A stretch of 64,000 nucleotides of DNA from Mesostigma viride (lineage: Eukaryota; Streptophyta; Mesostigmatophyceae; Mesostigmatales; Mesostigmataceae): contig RPFO01000667.1 in assembly GCA_009746045.1 (NCBI GenBank), positions 6,677,046-6,741,045 of the forward strand. The letters are read 5' to 3'. How positions within the stretch are numbered: the stretch's first letter is position 1; each line of letters begins with the position of its first letter. Under the pieces are notes generated by a model that saw only the letters and a program-made list of their open reading frames with translations, ran no database searches and had not been told where the DNA came from. Below, in pieces: positions 20,541 through 40,730 of this stretch. Both the position numbers and the translations under genes were made by a program.

Positions 20541-22449
20541 GGGGACTCGCACGTCCAAAAGCCTGAAAAACAGACTTTAGTGAGTATCAGTTCCAATGCA
20601 CATGGGAACCATCTAGTGATGATTGGGTACCATAAATATGATGTTTGGACATTCATACCACCACTTGTTGGGGGTACTACCCCCAACCACGCACCGGTGG
20701 CGAGCTAAAAATAGAAAAAGACGCTATTTATGAGATATTTTGCCCAAGACAAACCACTTGTCTAAATGACCTGCCCATACATACCTGCAAAGTTCCCCCA
20801 CTTTTTTTAAAGCTGGGCTATTTACATGGCCAAAATTGTCACATTTGTTTGAGTTATTAATTTTCCCGCAAAATGGGTACTTTTTTGAGCCAAAAAAAAT
20901 AAATCAAATCATTAACACATCAGATTGGGTCATCCATACATGCGATATTCCACTGAGTGGGGGGAAACACAAGCCCAAAGTTTGAGCTCATTCTGACAAG
21001 CGTAGCTCAAGTTATTGATTTTCCTGTGATGCCACCTGGGTAGACGCTAAAAGAGAATTGAGCTAGTGCTGAGCCAAAATGACATCTGTTTTGCTACCCT
21101 TGACACCCAAAAACATGCCCACTTTGATCACGGAGTGTGAGGAGGATGTCCGGAGCGTCATACGCCCCACCCCTCCATCGGCACAGCCAGCCTTGTGAGT
21201 CTACCCTTAACAACAAGGCTGGTAGGACGACACGCCTGAGCAGCATATGTCATGCCTATCTCAGGCTAATAATGTGTGATTTTGTGCCAACAACCAAGTT
21301 GTTCCACCCAACAACACATTAAAAACCCTGTTCCAAAATGCCCAACAAGCCGGACATGTGGAGGACCACACACGCAGTATATAAAGAGAAAAGAAGCTGA
21401 CTTTTTATCCAGCCAACCTGTGGCTAGCTGCTCTGGTTAGCATGACAAAGGCTATCATTTACTCAGTGGGAAAGGTGAAGAGACCATTGGAACAACCTAC
21501 CTGACGCATGTGCCACCAAAGCATTGTGTCCCGCAAAATGCACTGACTGCCTCCTTTCAAACAAGCACGAGCCACTTTCTTTAGGAGACAGGTGCCAGCT
21601 CGTCAGTGTCTGGGGAAAATGATGCCGGTGCTTAGGAAGACCGCGTGAATTTCCTCGAACACAACTGTCTATAAAGCAAAAGAAATTTCAGAGAAGCATG
21701 GAAATAAAAGCATTACACCTTCCCGACAGGTTGTGGGCCACGCGCTGCAGCAAGCCAGCCACATCACAGACGAACTTGCTAAAAAACATCCAGGAATCTA
21801 GCGATGCAGCGCCAGGACCCGCAAGTTCATGGCTGCATCTGGCCGGAAAGAAGGCAAAAAGCTTACGCTCAACGAGCTAAGAAAGCAGGAAAGCGCTATC
21901 TTAGGACGTTTAATACAAGAACGTACCATAACGGGCATTTATTCGTGCCCAGGCGCACAAGAAAGGCCACCCTTTCATGGAGAGGTCGGGCGCGCATCGC
22001 GCAGGCCTAATGTTATCTTACCGCAAAATGACGGGAAAGGTAAAGATAGCAGCGGGAATTTTTACGGCTTTAGAAACATCATTAAACTAGCTTCCATTAG
22101 GACCATCAAAACTGGCAACAATCGACAATCACAACTGCAGGCATCCATTATACTTTATTCATCCCGACAGAAATTCAGGCCGGACCCCCCCTGCCGATGG
22201 TAAAGAAAAAGAGCCCGCGACATTATAGATCGCAACTATCCCACCATAAATTAGAATCAGTAACTAATTTTCTCCAAGAACCGAGCATTTTTTCTGCTTT
22301 CCGCGAGCCAGATTTGTCACGTTTCGTCTAAAAGCAGTCACCATGGCCACTTCCGCAAGGGGTGCGCGCACCGTGCACCCACTTTTCACGGTACGGAGGG
22401 TACCGCGGAATTTTTTTGGCGCGGAAAATATTCGCCGCGCCGAGTCCCC
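20541..22449. mobile_element. TTAA-target (piggyBac-like) non-autonomous transposon, 1909 bp
   Basis: Flanked by TTAA at 20537-20540 and 22450-22453. The ends are short inverted repeats, GGGGACTCG on the left and CGAGTCCCC on the right. TTAA duplication is the hallmark of piggyBac-superfamily elements. The inside has only short frames of no recognisable product, so a transposase must come from elsewhere. The insertion falls inside the ORF1-like coding sequence, which proves the boundaries. A related terminus lies at 11721-11823. Confidence 0.8.
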
Positions 22450-22453
22450 TTAA

Positions 22454-23461
22454 ATGCCTCAAGAAGGCTCGTGGAGGTCTCACCTGCCGGCTGGTCGAAG
22501 TGCTCGACGAGGACATTGTGGCTGCGCCTGGCGATGTCGGCTTCCTCGCGAAGGTCGAGGGCTTGTTGCTTGAGTTGTGCCGTGATGGTGGAGGTGGTGG
22601 AGGTGGTGTGATGCTTAAGCAAGTCCGCCCAGGTGGAGGGAGCATCGCCGGCTGGGCCAGCAGGTGCCGGCTGGGCGGCGATGTCCTTCACCGCCTGGGC
22701 GGTGAGGCCGGCGGTGTCATGCAAGCACTCAAGGGCGGTGGCGGTGGCTTGAAGGCGTTGGTCGAGGTCGAGGAGCTGGGCTTTGATGTCGGCAGTGGAG
22801 GCGGAAATGGCAGTGGAGGTGGAGGCGGCGGTGGTGGAAATGTGAGGAAGTTCAGTAGCCAGCGTGCCACCCATTGCTGCTACGTCGGCAGCAAGGGGGG
22901 TCACGTGCTGCTGGAAGGCTTCCGTGAGGATGGAACGGAGTGTGGGGGCGGAGATGGATGGAGCCCAGATCTCGCCGTCAGAGCGCTGGAGAAGGGAGTT
23001 GAGGATGGCGTGCTGGAGTTGGGGGCGGGGGCACCCGAACAGCGTGCTGATGTTGTTCCAGCGGCGGCCGTCCGGGAGGAGGAGGCGATTGTTGTCGTGG
23101 AGATGGAGGCACAGGTCATAAAGCGAGGCGTAGTCCCCGTAGAGGATGCAGTGCAGAGCATCGGACGGAGACATGTTGGTCCAGTCGTGATCATCGACCT
23201 GGAAAGGTTGGAGCCGACAGCGCGGTTCCGAGGGGCGTGAAGACCCTCCTGTTTTATCGGCTGAGCGGGCGCGTTTAGGGTCAGGCGATGCCGATGGCGA
23301 GGCATTGAGCCCGGGAGGTTGCTGGGCGACCACCAGTGCACGACTAGTGTCACCGCTGCCTGCCGCACCGGAGCTGGCAAAGCTGCAGCCGCAGCTGCCG
23401 CATTTTCATGGGCGAGCGCATCCGCCAAACTGCGTTGCGTCGAGAGGCGTTTGCTCGTCAT
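22454..23461 (-). pseudogene. ORF1p-like N-terminal and middle part, frameshifted
   Basis: Begins MTSKRLSTQRSLADAL at 23461. After about 40 residues the frame shifts by one and continues (VAQQPPGLNASPSASPDPKR) through the middle domain (YGDYASLYDLCLHL), the hinge and the coiled coil to LLEAF next to the TTAA insertion. Protein divergence from copies 1 and 2 is high throughout, marking an older subfamily. Confidence 0.75.
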
Positions 23462-24503
23462 ATATTGCGTTTTAGATTCGGAAAATTATATCAGCATGTG
23501 CGTCTTAGAAAGACGAAGCGATAGTGATATTCACGGCTAAATTCGGTGCTCAAACGTGAAAGTTATGAGCTCCGCCGTCAGCCATGGCTACCTCGTGGCT
23601 CGTGGCTGCATGCGTACCATCGGGGTTAATGCTCCGACAACTATATACTGCATGTCAAATTACATGTCGATCAGCCGGCCACGCCGGCCGGCCTGTGATC
23701 GAGGCCCTGCATGCCTGGGCTCACTCGCCGCTCATGTGCAGACCAGTGTCAATAATGTGTAATTAAAAAACAGGTGGTGCACGATGGCCTCGCCATGTAT
23801 CTGGTGTCCTAAATCATTTTTGTTTTGAGAGTTTGACAAGTCAGTTCTGCCATCAAGCAACAACACGTAAAAGCTGGTCTTGATACTTAATTGCAAAAGA
23901 AGCCATCGAATTATATTTTTTATAGCTTTGCAAGGCAACCTCTTTTCAGGGCTGGATAGGTGAACCCACTAAGGGGCCCAGCAGGTGTTGCTGCAGTTAT
24001 ACCTCACCCCAGTGCACTGCATGCACGCTGATGGGTCGCGAGCGGGGCGCTGACAGCATGTGGTGGACAACATCTGGGAGGAACTAATCAACAATCTGAC
24101 AATGAAGAGGTTGCCGGGCCCTTGCTTGCACTGCATGCATGCTACGGTGAATCTGTGACGCACTTGGGTGAATGCCCACAGCACATGTGGACTGGCGCGT
24201 GCTTGTTGTGTCTGCAGTAAGTGCAGTGGTGTGAAAGGGAGTGCCCGCAGTGGAATCGAGGCAGCCAGCGTTGCCATGCAAGAAAATGCGAGGACCCTGA
24301 CAGCCGTCAGCAGTAAGTTTCGGCCTCTGTGCACTGACAAGGTAGACTCCTCTGTGCACCAGTTGAAAAGGTAGTTGAACCGCTCGTATCATTTCAGGAG
24401 CGAACCTTTGTCGGAGGAGGCCTCCTTTGTGGAGAAAAACTAAGCTGCCCGCCGCAAAACGTGCGACTGCAAGCGCCGATTTACGCGCCTGGCTAATGAG
24501 CAG

Positions 24504-24812
24504 CTACCGGCCCTTTGTGCTTGGGATGCTAGCAGGTGCCTGGCCTGTGCTCGCAGGCTCGGCATCGGTGAGCAGAGCAGACAGGGTCAATAGGAGAACG
24601 GGAGCCAAAAATGTAATGCCAAGACCCCAACCAAGGCCTTGTATCAATCCAGCCTTCAGGCCCGTGCTGGAGAAGGGGCTGCCCTCCCAGCGGCCTTGCG
24701 AAGCGGTCGAGAGCGGTCTAATATCGCCCCCAAGTCTGTGCAGGCGACGCTCCAGTCCCCTGATGTCCTCCTGAAGCTGCCCTATGTCACGTCCGAGATC
24801 TGAAGCCGCCAT
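24504..24812 (-). CDS. Small membrane protein with coiled coil, 102 aa
   Basis: Starts MAASDLGRDIGQLQEDIRGL, a heptad-rich helix running to about residue 35. A Gly-rich turn and one hydrophobic segment follow (GLGWGLGITFLAPVLLLTLS, about 62-85), then a short polar tail. This could be a single-pass organelle or endomembrane protein. The frame extends upstream of this ATG without extra information. Family not recognised. 23615-24503 has nothing else I can support. Confidence 0.45.
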   Translation of the reverse strand: MAASDLGRDIGQLQEDIRGLERRLHRLGGDIRPLSTASQGRWEGSPFSSTGLKAGLIQGLGWGLGITFLAPVLLLTLSALLTDAEPASTGQAPASIPSTKGR

Positions 24813-24989
24813 GCTGGCGTGGCCAGGCTGCGGTCTTTTCGTGCAGGGCCTGGACCAGTGACCGACGCAAGGAAGCATCCCATCATGCATGCATAGTGGG
24901 TTGTATTGTATTAGTCTCTTGCCTTTGTTGGATGGTTACGAAATGCTGTTGGTGGTGGTTGATAAAGAGTCGCTGGCAGTGTCATACAG

Positions 24990-25255
24990 TGTTGCTTGCA
25001 GGTTCACATAGTGTTGCTTGCAGGGTCATATAGTGTTGCTTGCAGGGTCATATAGTGTTGCTTGCAGGGTCATACAGTGTTGCTTGCAGGGTCATATAGT
25101 GTCGCTTGTAGGGTCATACAGTGTTGCTTGCAGGTTCATACAGTGTTGCTTGCAGCTTCATATAGTGTTGCTTGCAGGTTCATATAGTGCTGCTTGCAGG
25201 TTCATATAGTGTCGCTTGTAGGGTCATATAGTGTCGCTTGCAGTTTCGTGTAGTG
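24990..25255. repeat. 22-bp tandem repeat, about 12 copies
   Basis: The unit is GGGTCATATAGTGTTGCTTG followed by CA, with GGTTCATAC and GTCGCTTGTA variants. 25260-26800 is otherwise without a recognised gene. Confidence 0.9.
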
Positions 25256-27037
25256 TCCTGCAAGTGCCATTCCACGCGGGCAATCAGTGCGCTATAAAGC
25301 CTGAATGTTACTTGTTTCAAGCACAGAACGCTTTGCTAGGCACACAGACTGAACATCATGACGCAAGAATGGCGTCGGAACCCGTGCAAGGCATCCGGTT
25401 GCCGAAGAGCATGCTGAAACCCTAGTTGCTTGGCATGCGACGGTGCCTCTCAAATACTGCAATAGTGGCTGGGTAAACCACCCAAAGCCCAGGTATATAC
25501 TTGGGAATCATATACTTGCAATTAGGAAATGTATGCATAGGCACTTGAGCGTAAGCCCAGTGGGTACAATCATAGCAAATGCACGTACGCAGTTACGTAT
25601 CAGAGAACGCCAAACCAGGGAAACGAAACCCTGCATATAAATATACCACAGCTATTTAGATTATTTCATGTTGCCAGCAAACATACCTGAAAGGTGCAGC
25701 GAGGTCGCCGTCAAGATGGAGGCTTTCAGGAAGTGGGTAAGGTCCCACAATAAGCCATGCTTTGCAGCCCGGGTTGATTACTCCGCCGGAGCTTGCCGCG
25801 CATGCAATATACCGGCTTTCCACCGGGCCGCGTCACGTCAACCTGCACAGGAAGAAAGTCCGGCTGCATTCAGCCTGGTGATGGCAAAGGTAAACTCAAC
25901 TTCGAAGGCCAAACGCGGAAGCGGGCGACAGACATGAGGGCAGGATGCGAGAAGCCAAGGAGTAACCAGGCAAAGGTTATAACTCATCGGCACACGTTGA
26001 CAAGACTCGTTTAGACTACTATTGGCCCGGGCTATGACCTGTGTTTTCAGGGAACCTAAGGCGCCGGGCATGATATCGACTTGCTGAGATGACGCGCAAT
26101 GCTACAATGCAGGGCCTGTAAATGTGCAACCTGGTAAGTGGAAACCCTTGGGCACAACGCGACTCGGGAGTCGAGACTAGAGACGTGACTACTAGCTTGA
26201 GAAAACAAAACATCGCGATAACTGTTGACCGCGACGTGGCCTGTACTCGGTAAACGAAACCTGCAAAGTTGGCACTCGATCTGCCCGTTGTTTGGTGGAG
26301 AAGCTACGGTAACTGGCTACAATCCTAGGTATCATAGGTAGCATCTTGGGTACTTTCAGTGTAGGCGTGGGCAACAACAACAACAACAGTGTCGTACTTC
26401 TATGCGTAGAGCTGTGACAGGACAAGGGGCACGTCCTGTCATGGTCCTGTGACTCCTGTCACGCTTTTTTGGATTGACGCTTTGGTAACGCGGACCTGCG
26501 CTAGTTCACCAGTTACCATGCCGCCACTCAGGCGTATTTAGTCGCACAACAACCTTGCAACGACTTGAATTCGGGAAAACGTTATGTTCGGGGAAACTGC
26601 ACCCAGCATTGCAGCTGGTTGCGCGCGGCTCGCCTTCATGCGATGGTGGGTTTTGTAACCAGGATGATCGCCAATTATTAAGTGACTCGCGTGCAGCCCA
26701 GTTCGCGGATTCGTCGCCGAGTCCTCATCATTCACTCAGCGCGCGCGACCTCGATCGGACCGGACCCTGTACCTCGGACCAGCTCTTGTACCGTCATCTT
26801 ATCGCTCGGAGCAGGTAATGAGGTTTGCGTCTGGAAAAAGCATGTCTCTCACGGCCGGGGCGAGTAACTGTACTGACTTCGACGGAAGTTACATCGTTGA
26901 CTGAGCTCGCGGGATCTGCACGACTGACCATATTATTGTGTTCCGCTGCCATACGCCATTTATATCGACTCCGTAGTCAGCTTCCAACGGGTTTGGATCC
27001 TCGACTATGCTACGGAGGCAACGGCCAATCGAAGGAA

Positions 27038-28429
27038 ATGACGAAAGGAAGATTTACCACTCGTCGTCCCAAGGATGCAGAGGCCGGCTTGCACAGTGCA
27101 TTTAACCACATTTTTAGAGGGTACGCTGCCGGATTCGAAGCTTTCGCATCCCTGCCACACCTCGTTGCCAAAGGGGGTGGGGCAAAGGGGTTCCCCATCC
27201 GCTTGCTTTCAGGCGTGGCAACGGCTGTCGCGCTGCCCGTTGCTGGGCTGGCGGTGGGCTTGTGCCAATTTGGCCGAGGCATACTGAACACCCCGGAAGC
27301 TATTGAGGCGTCGAATGCCGGGAAGACATGGGAACCAGAAAAAGGCATCTGGTACGAGTACCGCTTGAGTGAGGAAGCAGAAGAGGTAAGGGCGAGGGAG
27401 CAAGCCAACGAGTATGTTGGCGCCGCCACTGTTGCTGACAACCGGCTATATGATGCGCTTGGCGTGGCCACGACCGCAACAAGGGCGGAAATTAAGGACG
27501 CTCACTGCCAGCGTGCGCCCCCTCTGCACCCCCGCAACCACCCCAATGACCCCGAGGCGCGCGCAAGGTTTCGGCAGGTCAGTGCGGCGTATTGGGTGCT
27601 CTCCGATTCCCGCTTGCGTGCGCGCTACGACGCCGAGGGCACCGTCGATGCAGCTGTGCCCAACGGCCCAGTGGGTTCAGAGCTGTACTTTGACATTGTC
27701 TTTGGCACCCGAGGCATGGAGCCATGGGCAGGCCAGGCATGGCTGGCCACACTGACACAGTGGCAAGAAGTGGAGCCTTCAGGCGAGGAGAAGGCACGGA
27801 GGAAGCAACGAAGGCGCTGCCGTGAGGTGGCGTGCGCGGTGCACCTGCGCGATGTCCTGGCGCAATATGTGGAGGGGCAGGTGGCGGCAGCCGACCGACC
27901 GAGCTCTGTGAACCATGCCATTGCGGGCGCGGTGCGACCTGTTATAGAGGCGGCGTTTCGAGCGCAGATGTGGGAGGAAGCGAGGCATCTGGCTTCCACA
28001 CCCTTTGGGGGATCCGTTCTGGCAGCGTTGGCACACATATTTGAGGAGCAGGCGGTCAAGTTTTTGCACTTCAAGTTTGGGCTGACGACGATGCGCGAGA
28101 AGGCACACGCATTTAAGTCCCGCAGCCGCTTTCAGGGCGCAATTGAAGAGGTGGCCCGTGCAGGCACAGAGCTAGATGTCATTGCGACAAAAATTCGGGC
28201 AGTATGGTTCTTCTCCATACTAGAGGTGGAGGAGGTGGCACGTGCGGCGTGTGTTAGGCTGTTCAGAGACTTGGATGTCAGCTTGGGCATGCGGCGTGCG
28301 CGTGCTCAGGGGTTGCTGATAATAGCCCGGGTGTTCAAGGAACACTCGCGGCCGCTTGAGGTGGGCATGGTGGCGCTACAGGATCTCTTCATTAAGCGCC
28401 TGGCACAGCTGCAAGGCACGGTTGACTGA
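27038..28429 (+). CDS. DnaJ-like protein with C-terminal DnaJ-X domain, degenerate HPD
   Basis: 463 residues from the ATG at 27038; the frame is open upstream without another ATG, so a 5' exon is possible. Residues about 20-115 are a Gly/Ala-rich segment with amphipathic helices. The J domain spans about 136-199 (RLYDALGVATTATRAEIKDA, then FRQVSAAYWVLSDSRLRARY). The catalytic HPD tripeptide between helices II and III reads HPR (164-166), so stimulation of Hsp70 ATPase is doubtful. From about 240 to the end the protein matches the helical DnaJ-X module of plant and fungal J proteins (LRDVLAQYVEG, WFFSILEVEEVARAACVRLF). Likely cytosolic or membrane-associated; role unknown. Confidence 0.7.
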   Translation: MTKGRFTTRRPKDAEAGLHSAFNHIFRGYAAGFEAFASLPHLVAKGGGAKGFPIRLLSGVATAVALPVAGLAVGLCQFGRGILNTPEAIEASNAGKTWEPEKGIWYEYRLSEEAEEVRAREQANEYVGAATVADNRLYDALGVATTATRAEIKDAHCQRAPPLHPRNHPNDPEARARFRQVSAAYWVLSDSRLRARYDAEGTVDAAVPNGPVGSELYFDIVFGTRGMEPWAGQAWLATLTQWQEVEPSGEEKARRKQRRRCREVACAVHLRDVLAQYVEGQVAAADRPSSVNHAIAGAVRPVIEAAFRAQMWEEARHLASTPFGGSVLAALAHIFEEQAVKFLHFKFGLTTMREKAHAFKSRSRFQGAIEEVARAGTELDVIATKIRAVWFFSILEVEEVARAACVRLFRDLDVSLGMRRARAQGLLIIARVFKEHSRPLEVGMVALQDLFIKRLAQLQGTVD

Positions 28430-29036
28430 GGGACATATGCTGACTGGCCTTTATACGGTGCCGAGGTGGATGTTGTTAGCCTGGTCAGGAATTTTAGAGT
28501 CTAACAGAGGTGGGTGGTTGAGTGAAGGTGCAGGTGGATATCAAGCGACCAATGGCGACCTGCGAGTGATGCAGGATATCTACCGACGCCGCAGGATGGA
28601 CGCAGAGTTGATTTTTCTAAAGTCTTGCTGTCTCTCCTGCGTGGCCGGTCTAATGGCCGGCAGCTGGCAAGTCCCAAAGCTACTTTCAACCATGCTCAGG
28701 CTTTCAAATCATATTCTTTGGCTTTCAAAAGGGACGTACGTTGAAATTATAAACATGCATATTTGCATAGAAGCGCCACATGATTGGTTGTCTCATGGGT
28801 TGTCGACCAAGTGCCGAACTCCATTCAATTTATATACACTTCAAACTTATCACATGATTCTACCTAATAACCATTTACAAATGAGAACTACAATATGCAA
28901 GACACAAAAGCCAGCTGAAGAAACTTGGTAGTCTATCAGGTGGCCCCAAGCTTGCCGAGTCTTCCCCCTCAAACCCTCTTAGTGCAGCAATCTAATCACC
29001 GGGGCTCTTGCCTCAGCCATAAGCACAGAAACCCCG

Positions 29037-37827
<8,791 letters not shown>

Positions 37828-37890
37828 CTGTGGGGGGGAGGAGGTATTGATGCATCATGACGGTAGATACGTATAGTTTATGATGGTGGC

Positions 37891-38289
37891 GGTGGGTGGG
37901 TGGGTGGGTGGGTGGGTGGGTGGGTGGGTGGGTGGGTGGGTGGGTGGGTGGGTGGGTGGGTGGGTGGGTGGGTGGGTGGGTGGGTGGGTGGGTGGGGGGG
38001 GATGGGTGGTGACGGCAGCGGAGGTGGTGGTGGTGGTGGTGGTGGTGGTGGTGGTGGTGGTGGTGGTGGTGGTGGTGGTGAGGAGGAGGAGGAGGAGGAG
38101 GAGGAGGAGGAGGAGGAGGAGGAGGAGGAGGAGGAGGAGGAGGAGGAGGAGGAGGAGGAGGAGGAGGAGGAGGAGGAGGAGGAGGAGGAGGAGGAGGAGG
38201 AGGAGGAGGAGGAGGAGGAGGAGGAGGAGGAGGAGGAGGAGGAGAGGAGGAGGAGGAGGAGGAGGAGGAGGAGGAGGAGGAGGAGGAGA
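37891..38289. repeat. (GGGT)n, (GGT)n and (GGA)n block
   Basis: GGGT 37891-37997, GGT about 38025-38080 and GGA 38081-38289, upstream (coding sense) of the first recognised tweety-like exon. Poly-Arg, Glu, Gly and Ser frames here are repeat translations. Confidence 0.95.
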
Positions 38290-38784
38290 ATCACGATGAA
38301 AATGGTGATGAGCAGAGGGGGAGGCTGTGTGGGCAGGGATGGCATGTTCACCAGCACAATCATCACTAGGTTATAAAAACAGTTGTCACTATGACAGTTC
38401 CCAGAGGGGAGGCTGTGAGGGTGTGGCACACGGTGCATGTATGCATCCACAGACAGATATGGGGATGAGAGCATACGCACAACAGCGGGCAAAGGGCAGG
38501 AGGCATGCGGTTGGGAAGACGACTGTTGAGTGAAGGAGGCGTGTGCATGGGCACGCGGGTGCGCACAGGTAGCTTGCAGGCAGGAGGGGGACAGGAAGGG
38601 AGGGAAGGAGCGACACGCAGCGACAAGGGAAGCAAGGGCAGTGCACAGAGGGGGTGAAAGAAGGGGGGGGGGGGGGGCCTACAGCTGGGGGTAGGATAGG
38701 GGTAGGTAGGGCGGTGGGGAGGGGTGGAGGAAGGGAGAAAATGGGGGGAAATGGAGGAGGGGGGGGAGAAATGGGGGGGAGATG

Positions 38785-39016
38785 ATGGGTGGGTGGGTGG
38801 GTGGGTGGGTGGGTGGGTGGGTGGGTGGGTGGGTGGGTGGGTGGGTGGGTGGGTGGGTGGGTGGTGGGTGGGTGGGTGGGTGGGTGGGTGGGTGGGTGGG
38901 TGGGTGGGTGGGTGGGTGGTGGGTGGGTGGGTGGGTGGGTGGGTGGGTGGGTGGGTGGGTGGGTGGGTGGGTGGGTGGGTGAGTGGGGAGAGCGAGAGCG
39001 AGCAAGAGAGAGGGGG

Positions 39017-39098
<82 letters not shown>
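38785..39098. repeat. (GGGT)n and (GA)n block
   Basis: GGGT 38785-38986 with two one-base slips, then (GA)n at 39019-39098. 39100-40427 has no gene I can support; a frame at 39508-39765 starting MSTANSGPSTASG is unrecognised. Confidence 0.95.
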
Positions 39099-39100
<2 letters not shown>

Positions 39101-40439
39101 ACCGGCGAAGAGGGGGGGAGAACGGACGATCTACGGAGGGAGGCGGCCAGGGTATAAGGCAATTCATTCTCAACGCGGTTTAGACCTTGTACATGCGTGC
39201 GCTTGTAAACTGCGTGATTGTGCAACACGACAAGCAAATACTTTCAGGTAAATGAGTCAGAAAAGAGGGTATATCCGTGGGATTTCCGAACTAGTAGCGC
39301 CGCAAATCTGTCCGCACTGCTAACGTCGCGTGCACGCAATTGCAAGTGCAGGCTGAACTTGAAATTGATATGCAGCATGCTCGTACCGTCCAGTAATGCT
39401 TGTCGTCAGGCTGAAATCCCTGGTCGTACGTCTTAAAGCTGTTTGTTACGTCTCTCCGTTTTATCAACGACAGGAGTCGTCTAGTTTGGGAAACCTCTAT
39501 AGTCGACATGTCGACCGCGAATTCTGGCCCCTCTACTGCCAGTGGTACGCCCGACAGCAGTTCTTGTCCTATACGTAGAAGAGCTGACGACGTCCTAGAT
39601 AACCCCGTCATTCGCATACCCCAAACCGTGACGCGCAACTTCTTAATTTACCGTAAACATCTAACAATTCTTACTGCTTTCTACACGTTAGTTAGTAACT
39701 CTAACCTTTATCATTTTGGCTTTTACCAAGGAAGTTGCCTGGCCAACACTCCATCCCAGCGTTGAATTCGAACTTACATGCGCCTTACCCAATAAATAAA
39801 ACTTTTGCCAGCCATGGCCGTTATATCCTGTTGCAGTTTATTCTTGAAACGTGCCTGTGTGTTGTGAACGTTAACCTCGATATTATCAGGCCATCTTGGC
39901 CGTGGGGGGTCGCGATGAGCATGAGCCTGCCGCGTGTCCTGGGGAGTTTGCTAAATATGGCCGTGCTTGCCGCTTGGCCGGGCCATCGTCCAATCCAAGG
40001 AAGGGAGACGGACAGATGGCGGCAGGAGATCTGAGTTGCGGAAAAGTCGAGGGAATAGTACGAAAAAGTACTCTTTGAGCTTGGTAGCTGTAAATAATGC
40101 AATCCAATAGGATACCGACACGTAACTTTATACAGTCTAGATTCCGTAGCAATATGTACTGGAGAGCGATATTTGAGAACGGCACAAAAACGCTGATTAT
40201 GGAACCTTATTTAATAGAATGTCGGCCATCTGCTTGTCGGGGATTGATGACTTCTTGGGAACAAAGTCAACAAACCAGCTAAAAAGAAGCTTACGACAAT
40301 TTCTACTGTTCGCTCGACCCTGGCTTGACCATTAGCAGGATAATACTCATAATAGGTAATATATATACGTGCATTGTTCAGAACTTCCACGCTACAGGTT
40401 TCGTCGGCGGTCATCCTATTATATCACAACCGTTAGTAA

Positions 40440-40730
40440 TTGAATTGAATTGAATTGAATTGAATTGTAACATAACTCCGTTGGGAGTATATGTAGCACA
40501 TAGCCCAGAGAAGGGGCATATGGCCTATCATACATTCTAAGCTACTTCCTGCAAGGGTGGGAATGTAAACAACACTTGCTCTAGGTGCACTAGGGCACCT
40601 GCACCACCCAGAGTTTCAGGCAACACCCAGCGAAGGGGAGCCTGTCATAGGTGGGGAAGATCATCATGGCTATACAAGAGCTAGGACATGGCTTCTCTAC
40701 AGAGAGCATCTCTCTGCATGGCATAGCATT
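40440..40730 (-). mobile_element. 5'-truncated copy of the ORF1-only element (solo 3' end)
   Basis: Flanked by ACCGTTAGTAAT at 40428-40439 and 40731-40742, a perfect 12-bp target-site duplication. It has the (AATTG)n tail and the family 3' UTR (GTAACATAACTCCGTTGGGA). Truncation from the 5' end with an intact tail is diagnostic of target-primed reverse transcription. 40743-42110 holds no gene I can support. Confidence 0.9.

Larger units (their letters stand above)
15690..23614 (-). mobile_element. Old ORF1-only retroelement, split by three nested insertions
   Basis: On the plus strand it begins with an (AATTG)n tail (15690-15717), then 3' UTR in three pieces (15718-15955, 17972-17993, 20034-20178), coding 3' part (20179-20536) and coding 5' part (22454-23461), and a 5' UTR to about 23614. 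The pieces add up to the layout of the intact copies: the summed 3' UTR is about 400 bp against about 430 bp in the copy at 17994-20023. Insertions inside it are 15956-17960 (plus), 17994-20023 (minus) and a TTAA transposon at 20541-22449. I found no target-site duplication at its outer edges, consistent with age. Confidence 0.8.

Noticed and set aside
38389-39237. 5' exon of the tweety-like gene
   Set aside because: The frame is mostly microsatellite translation; no signal peptide or family motif could be linked to the exon at 37827.
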